Position numbers and translations under genes: made by a program. Positions 6,479 through 7,379 of a DNA stretch of 7,379 nt are shown one piece after another (the first letter of the stretch is position 1; each line of letters starts with the position of its first letter). Origin of the DNA: Granulosicoccus sp964437945 (GTDB lineage: Bacteria; Pseudomonadota; Gammaproteobacteria; Granulosicoccales; Granulosicoccaceae); assembly GCA_964437945.1 (NCBI GenBank), contig CAYTJF010000283.1:1-7379 (forward strand). The letters are read 5' to 3'. Below the pieces are notes generated by a model. That model worked only from the letters and a program-made list of their open reading frames with translations. It ran no database searches and had not been told where the DNA came from.

Positions 6479-7379
6479 ATGTATAAATTTTTTAGCAAGA
6501 CGGTGTTTCAACCGTTAGTAGGTATAAGCATTTGCAGCCTTGCGCTGGCAAGTACAGCATATGCTCAAAACAATAGTGTGTACACCGGTGTTGGGGACGG
6601 CAATGACTTCCGTTTCAAAATTCAAATAGAAGATGCGGGTCAGTCCCCTCAAGGAGATTGGGAGTTCATGTCGAGGGCGGATTCTGGTGGTAATCAAGCC
6701 GATTTTCAAGGCGAAGGTTATTACCTCTATGGCGACGAGGACAGCGAATCCAATAACAGGTCGCCCGTTTCAAACGAAATTCTTGTATTCGATATCATGA
6801 TCCCCGAAGGTGCAACCGGAACCTATCGACCCACACTGGCCACCTCTCGTGATCCCGGTGGTGAAGGAGACAAAAGGAACGACGCTTGGTTTAGTTTCAG
6901 CTCTGCAGACGGAGAGCGAACAACACGTGATTTTCTAATCGAAAACGGTAACAGGCCCGCGCCGTTATCAGGTAGCTTTATCAAGATCTTCGGGGCGACA
7001 AACAGGGTTTGGAGGCGCGCTACAAGGTACGATGGAGTGCCTAATAATGCAAACACACAATTGCAGATCGATGAGCCAGGTGTCTATACGATCGAGATTG
7101 CAGGTCGTTCTCAGGGCTTTCACCTCGACTTTCTGGAACTTTACAAGGGCGCAGAGCCGAATTTCAATGCATCTGATACACCGCAACCAGGGACAAATCC
7201 TGAGCCACCAACAAATCCTGAGCCACCAACAGAGCCTGAGCCACCAATAGAGCCACCTCTGCCTCCTCCACCTCCACCTCTACCAGAGCCAGAGCCTGCA
7301 CCTGAGCCAGAGCCTGCACCTGAGCCTGCACCAGAGCCAGAGCCTGTACCAGAGCCAGAGCCTGCACCTGAGCCAGAGC
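6479..7379 (+). CDS. Secreted protein with lectin/carbohydrate-binding-like domain and Pro-Glu linker, 3' end missing
   Basis: The frame is open from ATG to the window edge, 300 codons with no stop, so the gene is cut. AAAGG at 6469-6473, five bases ahead, supports the start. Residues 1-29 form a signal peptide (hydrophobic VGISICSLALASTAYA, cleavage likely before Q30), so the product is exported. Residues 34-224 look like one compact, Gly/Asp-rich beta-type domain. Marks include GEGYYLYGD (78-86), NDAWFSF (134-140) and YTIEIAGRSQGFHLDFLELY (203-222). The last resembles the closing strands of carbohydrate-binding or lectin-like modules in marine bacterial surface proteins; this is pattern memory, not a search. 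Only C19, in the signal peptide, is cysteine. From residue 234 the chain becomes TNPEPP-type and then PEPEPA-type repeats, a stiff linker usually found between modules. A catalytic, adhesive or anchoring domain may follow outside the window. Confidence 0.82.
   Translation, partial: MYKFFSKTVFQPLVGISICSLALASTAYAQNNSVYTGVGDGNDFRFKIQIEDAGQSPQGDWEFMSRADSGGNQADFQGEGYYLYGDEDSESNNRSPVSNEILVFDIMIPEGATGTYRPTLATSRDPGGEGDKRNDAWFSFSSADGERTTRDFLIENGNRPAPLSGSFIKIFGATNRVWRRATRYDGVPNNANTQLQIDEPGVYTIEIAGRSQGFHLDFLELYKGAEPNFNASDTPQPGTNPEPPTNPEPPTEPEPPIEPPLPPPPPPLPEPEPAPEPEPAPEPAPEPEPVPEPEPAPEPE
7193..7252 (+). repeat. 18-bp tandem repeat coding TNPEPP-type linker
   Basis: Three 18-bp units start at 7193, 7211 and 7229, encoding TNPEPP, TNPEPP and TEPEPP, followed by a partial IEP. 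The first two are identical at the DNA level, so recent slippage or duplication is likely. They lead through a short poly-proline stretch into the second repeat block. Confidence 0.85.
7286..7379 (+). repeat. 18-bp tandem repeat coding PEP-rich linker, runs off the window
   Basis: The unit GAGCCAGAGCCTGCACCT (EPEPAP) starts at 7286 and 7304, is cut to 12 bp at 7322, recurs with a Val codon at 7334 and again at 7352, and a further copy begins at 7370. The near identity of the codons shows expansion at the DNA level. Copy number is likely to vary between strains, and short-read assemblies may collapse or break here. Confidence 0.88.

Noticed and set aside
7164..7367. Minus-strand frame rich in Gln, Ala, Leu and Val
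   Set aside because: It is the complement of the Pro-Glu repeat; its regular pattern comes from the repeat, not from a gene.

Overview
The window looks like a piece of a proteobacterial chromosome, most likely from a marine or otherwise aquatic gammaproteobacterium. This is an inference from gene content: a tripartite TRAP uptake system, a YidB-family protein, an EamA/DMT exporter, and a secreted protein with a long Pro-Glu linker. Base composition is moderate, with AT-rich intergenic DNA. No rRNA, tRNA or CRISPR array was seen.

Layout. Positions 1-121 hold a short leader and perhaps the last codons of an upstream gene. A 303-residue EamA/DMT transporter (122-1033, +) converges on a small Met-rich YidB-family protein (1196-1615, -), with a hairpin terminator candidate between them (1139-1180). 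After a 468-bp non-coding gap comes a compact minus-strand TRAP operon: dctP (3994-4980, periplasmic binding protein), dctQ (3400-3960, small membrane subunit) and dctM (2084-3400, large membrane subunit). dctQ and dctM overlap by one base (TAG/GTG). Ahead of dctP lie a strong GGAGG ribosome site and a perfect palindrome, TTGTATACAA, that fits the operator style of FadR/FCD-type GntR repressors.

The right third is accessory in character. A decayed ISNCY-type transposase (about 5258-5986, +) carries an in-frame amber stop, an internal deletion of its catalytic middle and a frameshift. It is followed by about 490 bp without a supported gene, containing four tandem copies of a 15-bp unit (6173-6232). 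The last gene (6479 to the window edge, +) starts a secreted protein: signal peptide, then a roughly 190-residue domain resembling a beta-sandwich carbohydrate-binding or lectin-like module, then a Pro/Glu-rich repetitive linker that runs off the end. Whatever it tethers lies outside the window.

How the genes relate. DctP, DctQ and DctM form one transporter: DctP captures an organic acid-type ligand in the periplasm and the DctQM membrane complex imports it with sodium. The DMT and YidB-like genes are separate units with no visible link to it. I found no strong evidence of a wholly new multi-gene system. The best leads are the secreted modular protein, the palindromic control region of the TRAP operon and the 15-bp repeat.
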